Made by a program: the position numbers and the translations under genes. Of a stretch of 50,591 bases of DNA, positions 40,148-48,691 are shown in pieces. The number at the start of each line of letters is the position of its first letter. The first letter of the stretch is position 1. Below the pieces are notes generated by a model. That model was not told the origin of the DNA. It did not search any database and was given only the letters and a program-made list of their open reading frames with translations. Source of the stretch: Sanguibacter inulinus (lineage in GTDB: Bacteria > Actinomycetota > Actinomycetes > Actinomycetales > Cellulomonadaceae); assembly GCF_013415325.1 (NCBI RefSeq), contig NZ_JACBYE010000030.1, positions 1 to 50,591 on the forward strand, written 5' to 3'.

Positions 40148-41580
40148 CAGTCCTGGTCCTCCGTAGTCGTGGCCGCGAGTGTCCATCGCGCGCCGAGAGT
40201 CGAGTCCTCGACGACGATCCCGGCCCGCGCGAGGCGGTCCCGGATGGCGTCCGAGGTGGCGAAGTCTTTGGCCGCGCGCGCCTGCGCACGTGCCTCGAGC
40301 TCGCAGGTGACGAGCGCGTCGAGCGCCGTCGCTGAGCTGTTCGTGGTCGACGAGGTCGCCCACGCGGCCGGGTCGAGACCGAGCACGTCGAGCATCGACC
40401 GCACGAGCACCAGCTCGGTACGGGCTGCCGTGTCGTCGCCCCCGGCGAGCGCTGTGTTGCCGGCCTTGAGGTGCTCGTGCACGACCGCGAGGGCCGCAGA
40501 GACGTTGAGGTCGTCGTCCATCGCCGTGACGAAGGCCGACGGCAGCTCTGCTGCCACGACCTCGTCGACGGTCACCGTACCGACCCGCTCGGTCGCCCTG
40601 TCGACAAATCCCACGAAGCGGTCCCACGTGGTGTCGGCGTCGGCGACGGTCTCCGCCGTCCACTCGAGCATCGACCTGTAGTGCACGCCCGCGAGCGCGA
40701 AGCGCAGCACGGCCGCGCGGGTCCGGCCGAGCACCTCGGTGACGAGCAGCCCGTTGCCGAGCGACTTGCTCATCTTCGCCCCGCCCTGGGTGACCCAGGC
40801 CGAGTGCATCCACAGCCGTGCGAAGTCGTACCCTGCCGCGCGCGACTGGGCCTGCTCGTTCTCGTGGTGCGGGAAGCGCAGGTCGAGGCCGCCCCCGTGG
40901 ATGTCGAAGGTGTCACCCAGGTAGCGCTGCGCCATGGCCGAGCACTCGAGGTGCCACCCGGGGCGCCCACGGCCGAAGGGCGTGGGCCACGACGCCGTCG
41001 TGGGCTCACCGGGCTTCGCAGCCTTCCACAGCGCGAAGTCGCGCGGGTCCTTCTTGACCCCCGCGTCGACCTCTTCGGTCGCCGGGGTGAGGTCTTCGAG
41101 GCGCTGGTTGGTCAGGGAGCCGTAGGGCTCCCAGGAGCGGACGTCGAAGTACACGTCGCCCTCGCCCGCCTGGTAGGCGTGCCCGGCGGCGACGAGTCGC
41201 TCCATGAGCGCGACCATGTCGGTCACGTGGCCGGTGGCCCGCGGCTCGTAGGTCGGCGGGAGGTTGCCGAGAGCGTCGTAGGCGTGCGTGAAGGCGCGCT
41301 CGTGCGTCGCGGCCCACGCCCACCAGGGCTCGCCGGCCGCGGCGGACTTGGCGAGGATCTTGTCGTCGATGTCGGTGACGTTGCGGACCAGGGTCACCCG
41401 GTGGCCCGTGCGCCCGAGCCAGCGGGCGAGCACGTCGAAGGCGACGGCCGAGCGCATGTGCCCGATGTGCGGCATCCCCTGGACCGTCGCCCCGCAGACG
41501 TACACGCCGACCTCACCCTCGACGAGGGGGACGAAGTCGCGCACGTCACGCGTAGCGGTGTCATACAGGCGGAGGCTCAC
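40147..41580 (-). CDS. cysS: Cysteinyl-tRNA synthetase
   Basis: A 477-aa class I synthetase charging tRNA-Cys. Zn-binding Cys29 (YVCGATVQG), HIGH motif PHIGH (His38-His41), the second zinc ligands in HLECSAM and HENEQAQ, KMSKS motif KMSKSLGN, and the C-terminal DALR-type helical domain are all present. This separates it from the shorter mycothiol ligase MshC. GTG 41580 is preceded by a TAGCCT -10 (41593-41588) with 7 nt between and no ribosome binding site, suggesting a leaderless message. In most actinobacteria the next gene upstream is ispF; here four unrelated genes lie between. Confidence 0.95.
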   Translation of the reverse strand: MSLRLYDTATRDVRDFVPLVEGEVGVYVCGATVQGMPHIGHMRSAVAFDVLARWLGRTGHRVTLVRNVTDIDDKILAKSAAAGEPWWAWAATHERAFTHAYDALGNLPPTYEPRATGHVTDMVALMERLVAAGHAYQAGEGDVYFDVRSWEPYGSLTNQRLEDLTPATEEVDAGVKKDPRDFALWKAAKPGEPTTASWPTPFGRGRPGWHLECSAMAQRYLGDTFDIHGGGLDLRFPHHENEQAQSRAAGYDFARLWMHSAWVTQGGAKMSKSLGNGLLVTEVLGRTRAAVLRFALAGVHYRSMLEWTAETVADADTTWDRFVGFVDRATERVGTVTVDEVVAAELPSAFVTAMDDDLNVSAALAVVHEHLKAGNTALAGGDDTAARTELVLVRSMLDVLGLDPAAWATSSTTNSSATALDALVTCELEARAQARAAKDFATSDAIRDRLARAGIVVEDSTLGARWTLAATTTEDQD

Positions 41581-41587
41581 AGGCCCC

Positions 41588-41593
41588 AGGCTA
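41588..41593 (-). promoter_or_regulatory. Leaderless -10 box of cysS
   Basis: TAGCCT on the reverse strand, 7 nt before GTG 41580. It gives cysS its own promoter, independent of the genes upstream. Confidence 0.5.
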
Positions 41594-41682
41594 CCGGGGC
41601 GGGAACGCTAGCGTGGCATCGCCGCACCTGGACGGCGGTGTCCACCCTCCAAGACGCCGGCCCGGGGCGGTCGGCGGCGGGC

Positions 41683-42888
41683 TCAGCCGTGGTTCCGGCC
41701 CTCGCCGCGGTACGTCGGCACGGTCTCGACGACGGCGCTGCCGCGGACGAGGTGCACCTGGTCGAAGCGTTCGAGAGCCTCCCCGGCCTTGGCGTGCCGC
41801 AACCACACGCGGTCACCGATCGCGGGGACCCGGACCCCGCGGGAGACCTCGAGGGGGGTCTGCACCTCGCCCGCCCCCTCTCGCGCGGTGAGCCTGATCC
41901 CGCGCCCGACAGGTCGCGGCTGGCGGACGGCCGACGGAGGCCCGGAGGCGACGTACCCGCCGCCGTAGGCCGTGACGACACGCGGCGAGGGATGGCGTAC
42001 GACGTCGAGACCGAAGAAGGCGGAGGGCTGGACGCCGAGCGCCCTGTACCCGTCGAACAGGCCTGGCGCGTAGAGCCCCGAGCCTGCAGCCACCTCGGTG
42101 ACGACAGGGTCCGCCGCGGAGGTCTCGATCGACCCCGTACCCCCGGAGTTCACCAGAGTGAGCGTCCCGACGTGCCGCTCGACCGCCGCGAGGACGGCGG
42201 GCCTGCGCCTGTCGAGGTCGCGCACCGAGAGCCGCTTCACCAGCCGGACGGCTGGGCTCGTGTCCGGCAGACCGGCGACCTGCGCCTCGTAGAACATCAG
42301 CCCGACCAGCCGGACGCCTGACGTCGCCGCGACCCGCGCGGCGAAGGCCGCGGCCTCCTCGGGGGTGTGCACGGGCGAGCGCCGGACCCCGAGGTGCACC
42401 TGCGCCCAGCGCCTGGGCCCGACCCTCAACGAGGCGTCGACGTCGAGGCACAGCCGGACCGGTGCGTCCGGGCCCTCTGCGGCGCGCCTGGCCGCGACGA
42501 CACGGTCGAGGTGCGCCGGGTCGTCGACCACCAGCGTGATGCGTGCGAGCGCCTCGGGTGACCTGCAGAGCTCGGTGAGGGCGACCGGGTCGACGCAGGG
42601 GTAGGCGACGAGCACGTCGGTCGCCGCGCCGGGCATGGTCTCGACGAGCCACAGCGCCTCACGGAGCGAGTAGGCCATGAGCCCTGCGAAGCCCGGGACC
42701 GCGAGCGCGCGCTCGACCAGGGCACGGACACGGACGGACTTGGTGGCCAGGCGCACCGGGGTCCCGGCCGCCCTGGCGACCAGCGCGGCGGCGTTGCGGT
42801 CGAAGGTGTCGAGGTCGACGACGGCGAGGGGAGCGGGCAGACCGGCGGTCGCGGCGTCGAGCCGCGCGACGAGCTGCCCGCCGGTCAG
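41683..42888 (-). CDS. PLP-dependent aldolase/deaminase (alanine-racemase fold)
   Basis: A ~401-aa PLP enzyme of the COG3616 group (amino acid deaminase/aldolase, D-threonine-aldolase/D-serine-dehydratase-like). The N-terminal alanine-racemase barrel has AVVDLDTFDRN and the PLP-lysine segment RLATKSVR (Lys50 with this start). The C-terminal part has SGGTGS, GSGLYAPGLFD, and RVWLRHAKAGEALERFD. The frame has no ATG or GTG near the conserved N-terminus. CTG 42888 lies 7 nt after GAGGA and overlaps the tetR stop as CTGA; GTG 42975, which would overlap tetR by 91 bp and add 29 residues, is the alternative. Co-transcribed with tetR. Substrate unknown, probably a D-amino or beta-hydroxy amino acid. 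Confidence 0.78.
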   Translation of the reverse strand: MTGGQLVARLDAATAGLPAPLAVVDLDTFDRNAAALVARAAGTPVRLATKSVRVRALVERALAVPGFAGLMAYSLREALWLVETMPGAATDVLVAYPCVDPVALTELCRSPEALARITLVVDDPAHLDRVVAARRAAEGPDAPVRLCLDVDASLRVGPRRWAQVHLGVRRSPVHTPEEAAAFAARVAATSGVRLVGLMFYEAQVAGLPDTSPAVRLVKRLSVRDLDRRRPAVLAAVERHVGTLTLVNSGGTGSIETSAADPVVTEVAAGSGLYAPGLFDGYRALGVQPSAFFGLDVVRHPSPRVVTAYGGGYVASGPPSAVRQPRPVGRGIRLTAREGAGEVQTPLEVSRGVRVPAIGDRVWLRHAKAGEALERFDQVHLVRGSAVVETVPTYRGEGRNHG

Positions 42889-43490
42889 GACGGGTCCTCG
42901 ACGAAGAGCGCCAATGACCGCACGAGCAGCTCGAGCTGGGCTGCGGCCGCGTCGTCGTCGCCGTCGATCATCCACGAGGTCGTGAGGCCGTCGAGGAAGG
43001 TCGCCACGAAGCGCGCGACCTCGGCGACAGGACGGTCCCACGTGACGCCGTCTCTCTCGGCGAACTCGGTGAGGACCTGCGCGGCGAGGTCCCGCTGGTC
43101 CTCCTGCTGGCCGGCGGCGAGCGGACGCAGCGCCGTGCGCCGCAGCGCGAGGACCAAGATCTCGAAGCTCACCAGCTGGAGCTCCCGGTCGGAGGTCAGC
43201 TGGTCCCAGAACCCGTGCGCGACCGCGAGTGCCCGGTCCTCGAAGCTCTCGCCCTCGGGGACCGCCGTGAGGTCGACGTCGTCGACGGGGACGTTGAGCC
43301 GGGTCACCGCTGTGCTCACGGCACGCAGCAGGTCGGCGTGGTCGTCGAAGCTCTCGCGGGCGGTGTCCCACGACATCCCGGCGACGTCCGCCGCAGCGCG
43401 CAGCGTGAGGTGCTCGATCCCGCGGTCGGTGGCGAGCTGGACGGCGGCGTCGACGATGCGCCCGCGTCGTTCCTCGAGTGACCAACCCAT
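42885..43490 (-). CDS. TetR-family transcriptional regulator
   Basis: A 201-aa repressor-type regulator. The N-terminal HTH (~10-55: RRGRIVDAAVQLATDRGIEHLTL, then DVAGMSWDTARESFDDHADLL) is standard; the C-terminal helical ligand domain (~80-195) is variable. ATG 43490 has a GAGGAGC ribosome binding site. The PLP enzyme gene follows with an overlap. The FAD oxidase gene is divergent, and the intervening DNA holds two palindromes built on ACCAT/ATGGT, so it probably controls both transcripts (inference). Confidence 0.88.
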   Translation of the reverse strand: MGWSLEERRGRIVDAAVQLATDRGIEHLTLRAAADVAGMSWDTARESFDDHADLLRAVSTAVTRLNVPVDDVDLTAVPEGESFEDRALAVAHGFWDQLTSDRELQLVSFEILVLALRRTALRPLAAGQQEDQRDLAAQVLTEFAERDGVTWDRPVAEVARFVATFLDGLTTSWMIDGDDDAAAAQLELLVRSLALFVEDPS

Positions 43491-43557
43491 CGCGCCGCGC
43501 TCCTCTTCTGCTGGTCCGTCGTGCGTCGTCCTCGGCGCTCTCGCCGTGAGACGTCAG

Positions 43558-43595
43558 ACCATCATGGTGCACCATCTGGATGCTTGACCATGGTC
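43558..43595. promoter_or_regulatory. Candidate TetR operators between tetR and FAD oxidase
   Basis: Perfect palindromes ATGGTGCACCAT (43564-43575) and GACCATGGTC (43586-43595), plus ACCAT-C-ATGGT (43558-43568). All share the half-site ACCAT. The second overlaps the -35 (TTGACC, 43584-43589) of the FAD oxidase promoter. Confidence 0.6.
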
Positions 43596-43612
43596 TGCAC
43601 GGGCTCCATAGT
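43584..43612 (+). promoter_or_regulatory. Leaderless promoter of the FAD oxidase gene
   Basis: TTGACC (43584-43589), 17-bp spacer, CATAGT (43607-43612), 7 nt to ATG 43620. Confidence 0.65.
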
Positions 43613-43619
43613 GCTCAGC

Positions 43620-45092
43620 ATGAGGATCCCGCCTGGCAGGCGTCCCGCTGTCTGGACCACGTGGGGCGGCACTGCGCAGTGCCGGCCGCGGGCCGTCGTC
43701 GAGCCACGCTCGACCGACGAGCTCCGCGAGGCCCTCGCCGGCGCCGCCGAGCACGGCGAGGGGCTCCGGGTCGTGGGCAGCGGCCACTCCTTCACAGGTG
43801 CCGCGACCACGTCGGGGACGATGGTCGACCTCGCCCGGCTCGACCGACGGTCGGTCCGGGCGGCCGACGGGCACGACCACGAGCAGGTCGAGCGGGTGCT
43901 CCCGCTCGGGGACGGTCGAGCGCTCGTCACCGTGCGCGCCGGCATGCGGCTGGGCGCGCTCAACCTGGCCCTCGCCCGGCGGGGCCTGGCCCTCGAGAAC
44001 CTCGGGGACATCGACCGGCAGACCGTCGCGGGCGCCCTCGGGACCGGGACGCACGGCACAGGCGTCAGGTTCACCGGGCTGGCGGCACGGGTCCGGGGCG
44101 TGCGCGTCATGACGGCGGCAGGTGAGGTCCTCGAGACGAGCCCTGAGTCCTCCCCCGACCTCTTCGAGGCCGCGCGCCTCGGCCTCGGCGCGGTCGGGGT
44201 GGTGCTGGCCGTGACGATCCTGGCTGTCCCGGCCTTCTGGCTGGTCGCCCGCGAAGAACCCTGCCCCCTCGACGAGGTGCTCGAGCGCCTCGACGGGCCA
44301 GGCAACCTCGTCGACGCGCACGACCACATGGAGATGTACTGGTTCCCGCACACCCGCAGGGCTCTGACCAAGCGCAACGACAGGCTGGCCGGGCCTGCAG
44401 GGATGGGCACCGATCTCCCGTGGGAGGGCGTCCCGGGCGTCCGTCCGCCGTCGTCAGCAGCTCACGGCGTGACCGGGCAGATCGCCCGGCGGACCCTGGA
44501 CGCGTGGGCCTCGGGGCGGCGGTGGGTCGACGACGAGCTGCTCTCCAACGGGGTGTTCTGGCTGACGAACGAGATCGCCACGGCGGCGCCACGGCTCACG
44601 CCGCAGATCAACGCGGTCGCCTCACGGGCGCTCGCTCCCCGCACCTACGCGGCGGCCTCGCACGAGGTCTTCGTGTCACGGCGTCGGGTGCGCTTCGCGG
44701 AGATGGAGTACGCCCTCCCGAGGGCCGACGTGGTCGAGGTGCTCCGGGAGGTCGACAGGTGGATCACGGTCTCGGGCGTGCACGTGCCGTTCCCGGTCGA
44801 GGTGAGGTTCACCGCGGCCGACGACGTCTGGCTGTCGACGGCCTACGGTCGCGAGTCGGCCTACGTCGCTGTGCACCAGTACGCCCGGATGCCGCGGGAC
44901 AGGTACTTCGAGGGCGTCGAGCAGATCTTCCGCGCCGCAGGGGGACGCCCGCACTGGGGCAAGCTGCACTCCCTGCGCCGGGACGACCTCGTCGGGCTCT
45001 ACCCGCGCCTCGAGGACTTCTGCGCGGTGCGCGACGCCTACGACCCCGGTCGGCTCTTCGCCAACGCCTACACGACACGTCTCTTCGGCTGA
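43620..45092 (+). CDS. FAD-linked sugar-lactone/alditol oxidase (ALO family)
   Basis: A 490-aa flavin oxidase with a PCMH-type FAD domain (~20-190) and a C-terminal ALO (D-arabinono-1,4-lactone oxidase) domain (~200-488). The motif VVGSGHSFTG has His56, the usual covalent FAD attachment residue. NLGDIDRQTVAGALGTGTHGTG and HWGKLHSL near the end match the family. It oxidises a sugar lactone or polyol with O2, giving H2O2; substrate unknown. The frame opens earlier (43521, 43590), but ATG 43620 fits the leaderless promoter. In Streptomyces, as I recall, similar oxidase genes also sit beside the PLP aldolase gene. Confidence 0.85.
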   Translation: MRIPPGRRPAVWTTWGGTAQCRPRAVVEPRSTDELREALAGAAEHGEGLRVVGSGHSFTGAATTSGTMVDLARLDRRSVRAADGHDHEQVERVLPLGDGRALVTVRAGMRLGALNLALARRGLALENLGDIDRQTVAGALGTGTHGTGVRFTGLAARVRGVRVMTAAGEVLETSPESSPDLFEAARLGLGAVGVVLAVTILAVPAFWLVAREEPCPLDEVLERLDGPGNLVDAHDHMEMYWFPHTRRALTKRNDRLAGPAGMGTDLPWEGVPGVRPPSSAAHGVTGQIARRTLDAWASGRRWVDDELLSNGVFWLTNEIATAAPRLTPQINAVASRALAPRTYAAASHEVFVSRRRVRFAEMEYALPRADVVEVLREVDRWITVSGVHVPFPVEVRFTAADDVWLSTAYGRESAYVAVHQYARMPRDRYFEGVEQIFRAAGGRPHWGKLHSLRRDDLVGLYPRLEDFCAVRDAYDPGRLFANAYTTRLFG

Positions 45093-45100
45093 GCTCGCGG

Positions 45101-45203
45101 CGGCTGGCGGCGGCTCGCGGCTGGGCGCGACGGCTGGCGGCGGCTCGCGGCGGTATCGAGCGTCCGGCTGACCTCAGCCGCACGTCCGGCTGACCTCAGC
45201 CGC
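45101..45203. repeat. Tandem repeats and twin palindromes between convergent genes
   Basis: A CGGCTGGCGGCGGCTCGCGG-type unit occurs twice (about 45101-45120 and 45131-45150). Next, a 21-bp unit repeats with a 22-bp period (45161-45181, 45183-45203); each holds CGGCTGA-CC-TCAGCCG and one copy carries the TGA stop of the VOC gene. The twin stems probably act as a bidirectional terminator. Confidence 0.75.
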
Positions 45204-45669
45204 GCGCAGCAGCCTCGAGGTCTGGCAGCGAGATCTTGTCCATCGCCATGAGCGCCTCCATGACCCTCATCGCCGCGGCGGGGTCGGGCTGCTGCATGAC
45301 CTCGCCGAGCCGCTCGGGCACGATCTGCCAGGAGAAGCCGAACTTGTCCTTGAGCCAGCCGCAGCGGCCCGGGGCGCCGCCGTCTGCGGTGAGCGCCTCC
45401 CAGAGCCTGTCGACCTCGTCCTGCGTCTCGGCCTGCACGACCAGGGACGTCGCGTCAGAGAAGGGGATGTCCTGACCGCCGTTGAGGGCACGGACCACCG
45501 AGCCGTCGATCTCGACGGTGACGACGAGCGCTGTGCCCTCGGGCAGGGGCGCTCCGGGTCCGTAGCGCGACACCTCGAGGATGCTGGAGCGCTCGAACAC
45601 GGAGACGTAGAACTCGGCGGCCTGCTCTGCCTGGTCGCCGAACCACAGGCACGGGAAGATCTTCTGCAC
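45196..45669 (-). CDS. VOC-superfamily protein (PhnB/3-demethylubiquinone-MT-like fold)
   Basis: A 157-aa protein of the PF06983-type VOC fold. The N-terminal KIFPCLWFGDQAEQAAEFYVSVF and the block CGWLKDKFGFSWQIVP are characteristic, followed by a helical C-terminus (MEALMAMDKISLPDLEAA). Members are annotated as PhnB-like but most have no known substrate; no phosphonate genes are near. GTG 45669 follows AGGAGC with 6-nt spacing. It ends in a 22-bp tandem repeat that copies its stop codon. Part of the group between cysS and ispF. Confidence 0.85.
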   Translation of the reverse strand: MQKIFPCLWFGDQAEQAAEFYVSVFERSSILEVSRYGPGAPLPEGTALVVTVEIDGSVVRALNGGQDIPFSDATSLVVQAETQDEVDRLWEALTADGGAPGRCGWLKDKFGFSWQIVPERLGEVMQQPDPAAAMRVMEALMAMDKISLPDLEAAARG

Positions 45670-45750
45670 GGCTGGCTCCTGGTGCGCGTCGTCGGGCGGG
45701 TGCCACTCAGCGTAGACCTGGCGCTGCGCGCAGGACAGACCCCGGGGCGG

Positions 45751-46254
45751 TCAGCCCTCGTGGACGACGAGGGCTGTCGCGAGCGCCGCGACGCCCTCTC
45801 CGCGGCCGGTGAGCCCGAGGCCGTCGGTCGTCGTGGCGGTGACCGTCACGGGCGCTCCGGCGGCCTCGCTGAGCACCCGCTCGGCCTCCGCACGGCGGGC
45901 ACCGAGGCGGGGCCGGTTCCCGACGAGCTGGACCGCGACGTTCCCGATCCGGAACCCCGCGGCACGAGCACGCCCTGCGGCCTCGGCGAGGAGGGCTGCG
46001 CCGCTCGCCCCGGCCCACTCGGGGGCGCTCGTGCCGAAGTTGGACCCGAGGTCGCCGAGGCCTGTCGCGGAGAAGATCGCGTCGGCCGCCGCGTGGGCGA
46101 CCACGTCCGCGTCGGAGTGCCCGGCGAGCCCGTTCTCCCCAGGCCAGTGCAGACCGGCGACCCACAGCTCGCGCCCGTCGGCGGGGTCGGCGAAGGCGTG
46201 CACGTCGGTGCCCGTGCCGATGCGCGGGAGGGGGACGGGCTGGTCGCTGGTCAT
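45751..46254 (-). CDS. ispF: 2-C-methyl-D-erythritol 2,4-cyclodiphosphate synthase
   Basis: A 167-aa enzyme of the MEP isoprenoid pathway; it cyclises CDP-methylerythritol 2-phosphate to MEcPP, releasing CMP. Metal ligands lie in GTDVHAF (Asp and His) and GHSDADVV; the C-terminal substrate segment is [21 protein letters not shown] 46254 has GGAG 10 nt upstream. GTG 46290 is an alternative: it overlaps the ispD stop (GTGA) and adds 12 residues, but has no ribosome binding site. Follows ispD in the conserved carD-ispD-ispF order. Confidence 0.93.
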   Translation of the reverse strand: MTSDQPVPLPRIGTGTDVHAFADPADGRELWVAGLHWPGENGLAGHSDADVVAHAAADAIFSATGLGDLGSNFGTSAPEWAGASGAALLAEAAGRARAAGFRIGNVAVQLVGNRPRLGARRAEAERVLSEAAGAPVTVTATTTDGLGLTGRGEGVAALATALVVHEG

Positions 46255-46286
46255 CGGTCTGCTGCTCCGGTCGTCGGACGGGATGG

Positions 46287-47132
46287 TCACGCGCCGGTCG
46301 TCGGCACGGCGGTCTTGGGCACGCCGGTCGTCGGCACGGCGGTCGTGGGCTGGCTCGTGACCGGACTGCCGGTGTCAGCCGCGTCCGTGCCGGCCACAGC
46401 CTCCGCGAGCAGCAGCCCGGCGACGGCGAGGTCGTAGGTGGTCGTGATCTTCAACGCTGCGGCCTCGCCCGGCACCACGTGGACGGCCTCGCCGAGAGCC
46501 TCGACGAGCGAGGAGTCGTCGGTCGCGGCCGTCGACTCGTCCTGCGCGCGGTCAGCGCCGGCCGCGTGGGCCCGCAGCAGCAGGTCCCACGCGAAGCCCT
46601 GGGGGGTCTGGACGGCCCGGAGCACCGACCTGTCCACGGTCCCGGTGACGCGTTCAGGACCGTCGGCCGACACCGCGACCGACTTGATCGTGTCGGTCAC
46701 GGGCAGTCCAGGCACCACAGCACCGGCACCTTCGCGGACGGCTGCGACGACCCGCGAGACGAGAGCGGCTGAGGCGAGCGGGCGCGCTGCGTCGTGCACG
46801 AGCACCACGTCGTAGGGGGCGCCCGCGTCCATGGTGCGGGCGAGCTCGGCGAGGCCGGCGGCGACCGAGGCCTGCCTGCTCGGTCCGCCCTCGACCACCC
46901 GCCACGGGACGGTGACGCCCGGGGTGGCGGAGAGCGCCTCGCTCACAGCGCCGTGGTGCTCCGCAGGCGCTGTCACGACGATCTGGGTGATCTCGCCGGA
47001 AGCAGACAGACGACTGGCGGCGTGCCCCACGAGGGTGCACGCCGCCAGCTCTGCCAGCGCCTTGGGGTACCCGAGACCGAGACGGGCGCCGGAGCCGGCC
47101 GCGGTGAGGACCGCGACGGCCGACGGAGTCAT
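46287..47132 (-). CDS. ispD: 2-C-methyl-D-erythritol 4-phosphate cytidylyltransferase
   Basis: A 281-aa nucleotidyltransferase making CDP-methylerythritol from MEP and CTP. The N-terminal [18 protein letters not shown] loop binds [14 protein letters not shown] binds metal, and [10 protein letters not shown] and DDSSLVE are typical. The last ~40 residues are an Ala/Thr/Pro-rich extension with a near-perfect repeat ([17 protein letters not shown]) encoded by a 24-bp DNA repeat, absent from typical IspD. ATG 47132 follows a weak GGAAC. carD starts 32 bp upstream. Confidence 0.93.
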   Translation of the reverse strand: MTPSAVAVLTAAGSGARLGLGYPKALAELAACTLVGHAASRLSASGEITQIVVTAPAEHHGAVSEALSATPGVTVPWRVVEGGPSRQASVAAGLAELARTMDAGAPYDVVLVHDAARPLASAALVSRVVAAVREGAGAVVPGLPVTDTIKSVAVSADGPERVTGTVDRSVLRAVQTPQGFAWDLLLRAHAAGADRAQDESTAATDDSSLVEALGEAVHVVPGEAAALKITTTYDLAVAGLLLAEAVAGTDAADTGSPVTSQPTTAVPTTGVPKTAVPTTGA

Positions 47133-47164
47133 GGGACGGGTTCCAGGGTGGTCGACGCGGTCCG

Positions 47165-47647
47165 TCAGGACGCGAGGACCTCGTCGAGGATGGCCTCGGC
47201 CTTCTCCTCTTCGGTGTGCTCGGCGAGAGCGAGCTCCGACACGAGGATCTGGCGGGCGCGGGCCAGCATGCGCTTCTCGCCTGCGGAGAGGCCACGGTCG
47301 GCGTCACGACGGGAGAGGTCGCGGACGACCTCGGCCACCTTGATGACGTCGCCCGAGGCGATCTTCTCGACGTTGGCCTTGTACCGGCGAGACCAGTTCG
47401 TGGGCTCTTCGGTGTACGGGGCACGGAGGACCTCGAACACGCGGTCGAGACCTTCCTGGCCCACCACGTCACGGACGCCGACGAGGTCGACGTTCTCAGC
47501 GGGGACCTCGATGGTCAGGTCCCCCTGCGCTACCTTGAGCTTCAGGTAGAGCTTGTCCTCGCCGCGGATGGTGCGAGTCTTGATCTCTTCAATCAGAGCG
47601 GCACCGTGGTGCGGGTAGACAACGGTCTCCCCAACTGTGAACGTCAT
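47165..47647 (-). CDS. carD: CarD-family RNA polymerase-binding transcription regulator
   Basis: A 160-aa global regulator that binds the RNA polymerase beta subunit and stabilises open promoter complexes, notably at rRNA promoters. The N-terminal Tudor-like RNAP-interaction domain (~1-55: [20 protein letters not shown]) and the helical DNA-binding domain (~65-160, with [16 protein letters not shown] containing the minor-groove Trp) are complete. Start ATG 47647 follows AAAGGGGA; a TAAGAT -10 (47681-47676) gives a ~20-nt leader. First gene of the carD-ispD-ispF group. Confidence 0.95.
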   Translation of the reverse strand: MTFTVGETVVYPHHGAALIEEIKTRTIRGEDKLYLKLKVAQGDLTIEVPAENVDLVGVRDVVGQEGLDRVFEVLRAPYTEEPTNWSRRYKANVEKIASGDVIKVAEVVRDLSRRDADRGLSAGEKRMLARARQILVSELALAEHTEEEKAEAILDEVLAS

Positions 47648-47675
47648 CTGTGGCAGTCCCCTTTCGCGGATATCC

Positions 47676-47681
47676 ATCTTA
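47676..47681 (-). promoter_or_regulatory. -10 box of carD
   Basis: TAAGAT on the reverse strand; the -35 is weak (GGAATT region). Predicted start near 47669. Confidence 0.5.
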
Positions 47682-47783
47682 CCACGGCAGAACGTTGAAA
47701 TTCCGCGCCCGTCGCGACGTCCCCTGAACGCGGAGCCGGTCCTCGACCGGGGCAGCGGTCCGCACGAGCACCCCACGCAGCCC

Positions 47784-47827
47784 GGTCGCCGCGTGGTCGC
47801 CGCGTGGTCACCGCGCGGTCGCCGCAC
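47784..47827. repeat. Four 11-bp direct repeats upstream of carD
   Basis: GGTCGCCGCGT (47784-47794), the same again (47795-47805), GGTCACCGCGC (47806-47816) and GGTCGCCGCAC (47817-47827). The 11-bp period places each unit on the same DNA face. Confidence 0.8.
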
Positions 47828-48016
47828 GCCACCGGCTGCGCGCCAGGAGGCACCGGTCAGCCCGCGAGACGACGTCGCAGCGCGAGACGTCAGATCTGTG
47901 GCACGGACCATAGGCCCTTGACTTCCTGGGGATCGGCAGACGAACTAGGCTTGCGGCAGACTGCCGGCGTGCTCGCGCGCCAGGCGCGCTGTCCGCACAC
48001 CGACACAGGAGTACGA

Positions 48017-48505
48017 GTGATCCGTCAGACCAAGAAGTCCCGCGCAGCACTGGCCGCCGGCGTCGTCGGCCTCGGGCTCGTGCTGTCCGCGTGCTCCCCC
48101 GTGACCACGGACAAGCCGTACGCCGCCTCGGACGGCGTCCGGGCCGTCGCCGGGACCATGACTGTCGAGAACCTCATGCTCGTGACCGAGGGTGAGGGCG
48201 AGCCGGGCCGGCTGCTGGGCGGCGCCACGAACTCGAGCGCCGAGCCGGGCGAGCTGCTCCTCGCGACCGCCGACGGCACGGCGTCCCTCGGCGTGCCGAT
48301 CGACGGCCGCGACACCGTGAACTTCTTCGCCGACGGCACCGCGACCTTCTTCGAGGCCGTCCCCGTCGCCCCGGGCTCGAACCTGCCCATGACCATCACG
48401 GACCCGAGCGGTGTCATGACCTCGGTCGCCGTCCCCGTCCTCGACGGCACGCTGCCGGAGTACCGCGACGTGATCTCCTCGATCCCCTCGCCCCAGATGC
48501 CCTGA
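48017..48505 (+). CDS. Small secreted lipoprotein of unknown function
   Basis: A 162-aa lipoprotein. A basic N-terminus (IRQTKKSR) and hydrophobic core lead to the lipobox LSAC (Cys ~25). The mature part (~26-162) is beta-rich with a TMTVENLMLVTEGEGEPGRLLG segment and a GTATFFEAVPV segment. I do not recognise a family with confidence; it resembles small copper-chaperone-like or Ig-like actinobacterial lipoproteins only in size. GTG 48017 follows AGGAG with 6-nt spacing. Divergent from carD, convergent with pstB. A short stem CTGAGG-TCT-CCTCAG overlaps the stop. Confidence 0.75.
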   Translation: MIRQTKKSRAALAAGVVGLGLVLSACSPVTTDKPYAASDGVRAVAGTMTVENLMLVTEGEGEPGRLLGGATNSSAEPGELLLATADGTASLGVPIDGRDTVNFFADGTATFFEAVPVAPGSNLPMTITDPSGVMTSVAVPVLDGTLPEYRDVISSIPSPQMP

Positions 48506-48516
48506 GGTCTCCTCAG
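48502..48516 (+). terminator. Short hairpin overlapping the lipoprotein stop codon
   Basis: CTGAGG-TCT-CCTCAG; the TGA stop (48503-48505) is inside the left arm. Weak as a terminator on its own. Confidence 0.35.
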
Positions 48517-48691
48517 CAGCAGCAGACAGCAGCACGGTCGCTCCCAGAGGCGGCTCACAGCACGCTGCCCGCCCTGCACGAGGCACGGACCACGTCGGGG
48601 TCCCGTGCGGCTCACGCAGGACGCGAGCCTGGCCCCGCCGCCCTGCGCTCTCCCCCCGAAGAGCGCCTGGCAGCGGGACCAGGAGCGACGA

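Larger units (their letters stand above)
47648..48016. other. Divergent region between carD and the lipoprotein gene (369 bp)
   Basis: Holds the carD promoter (-10 at 47676-47681), a four-fold 11-bp repeat (47784-47827), and possible forward promoter pieces TTGACT (47918-47923) and TAGGCT (47946-47951), whose 22-bp spacing is too long for a normal pair. No convincing small gene. Confidence 0.5.

Noticed and set aside
40147-41580. Mycothiol ligase MshC instead of CysS
   Set aside because: Length (477 aa), a complete C-terminal domain and position next to rlmB fit CysS.
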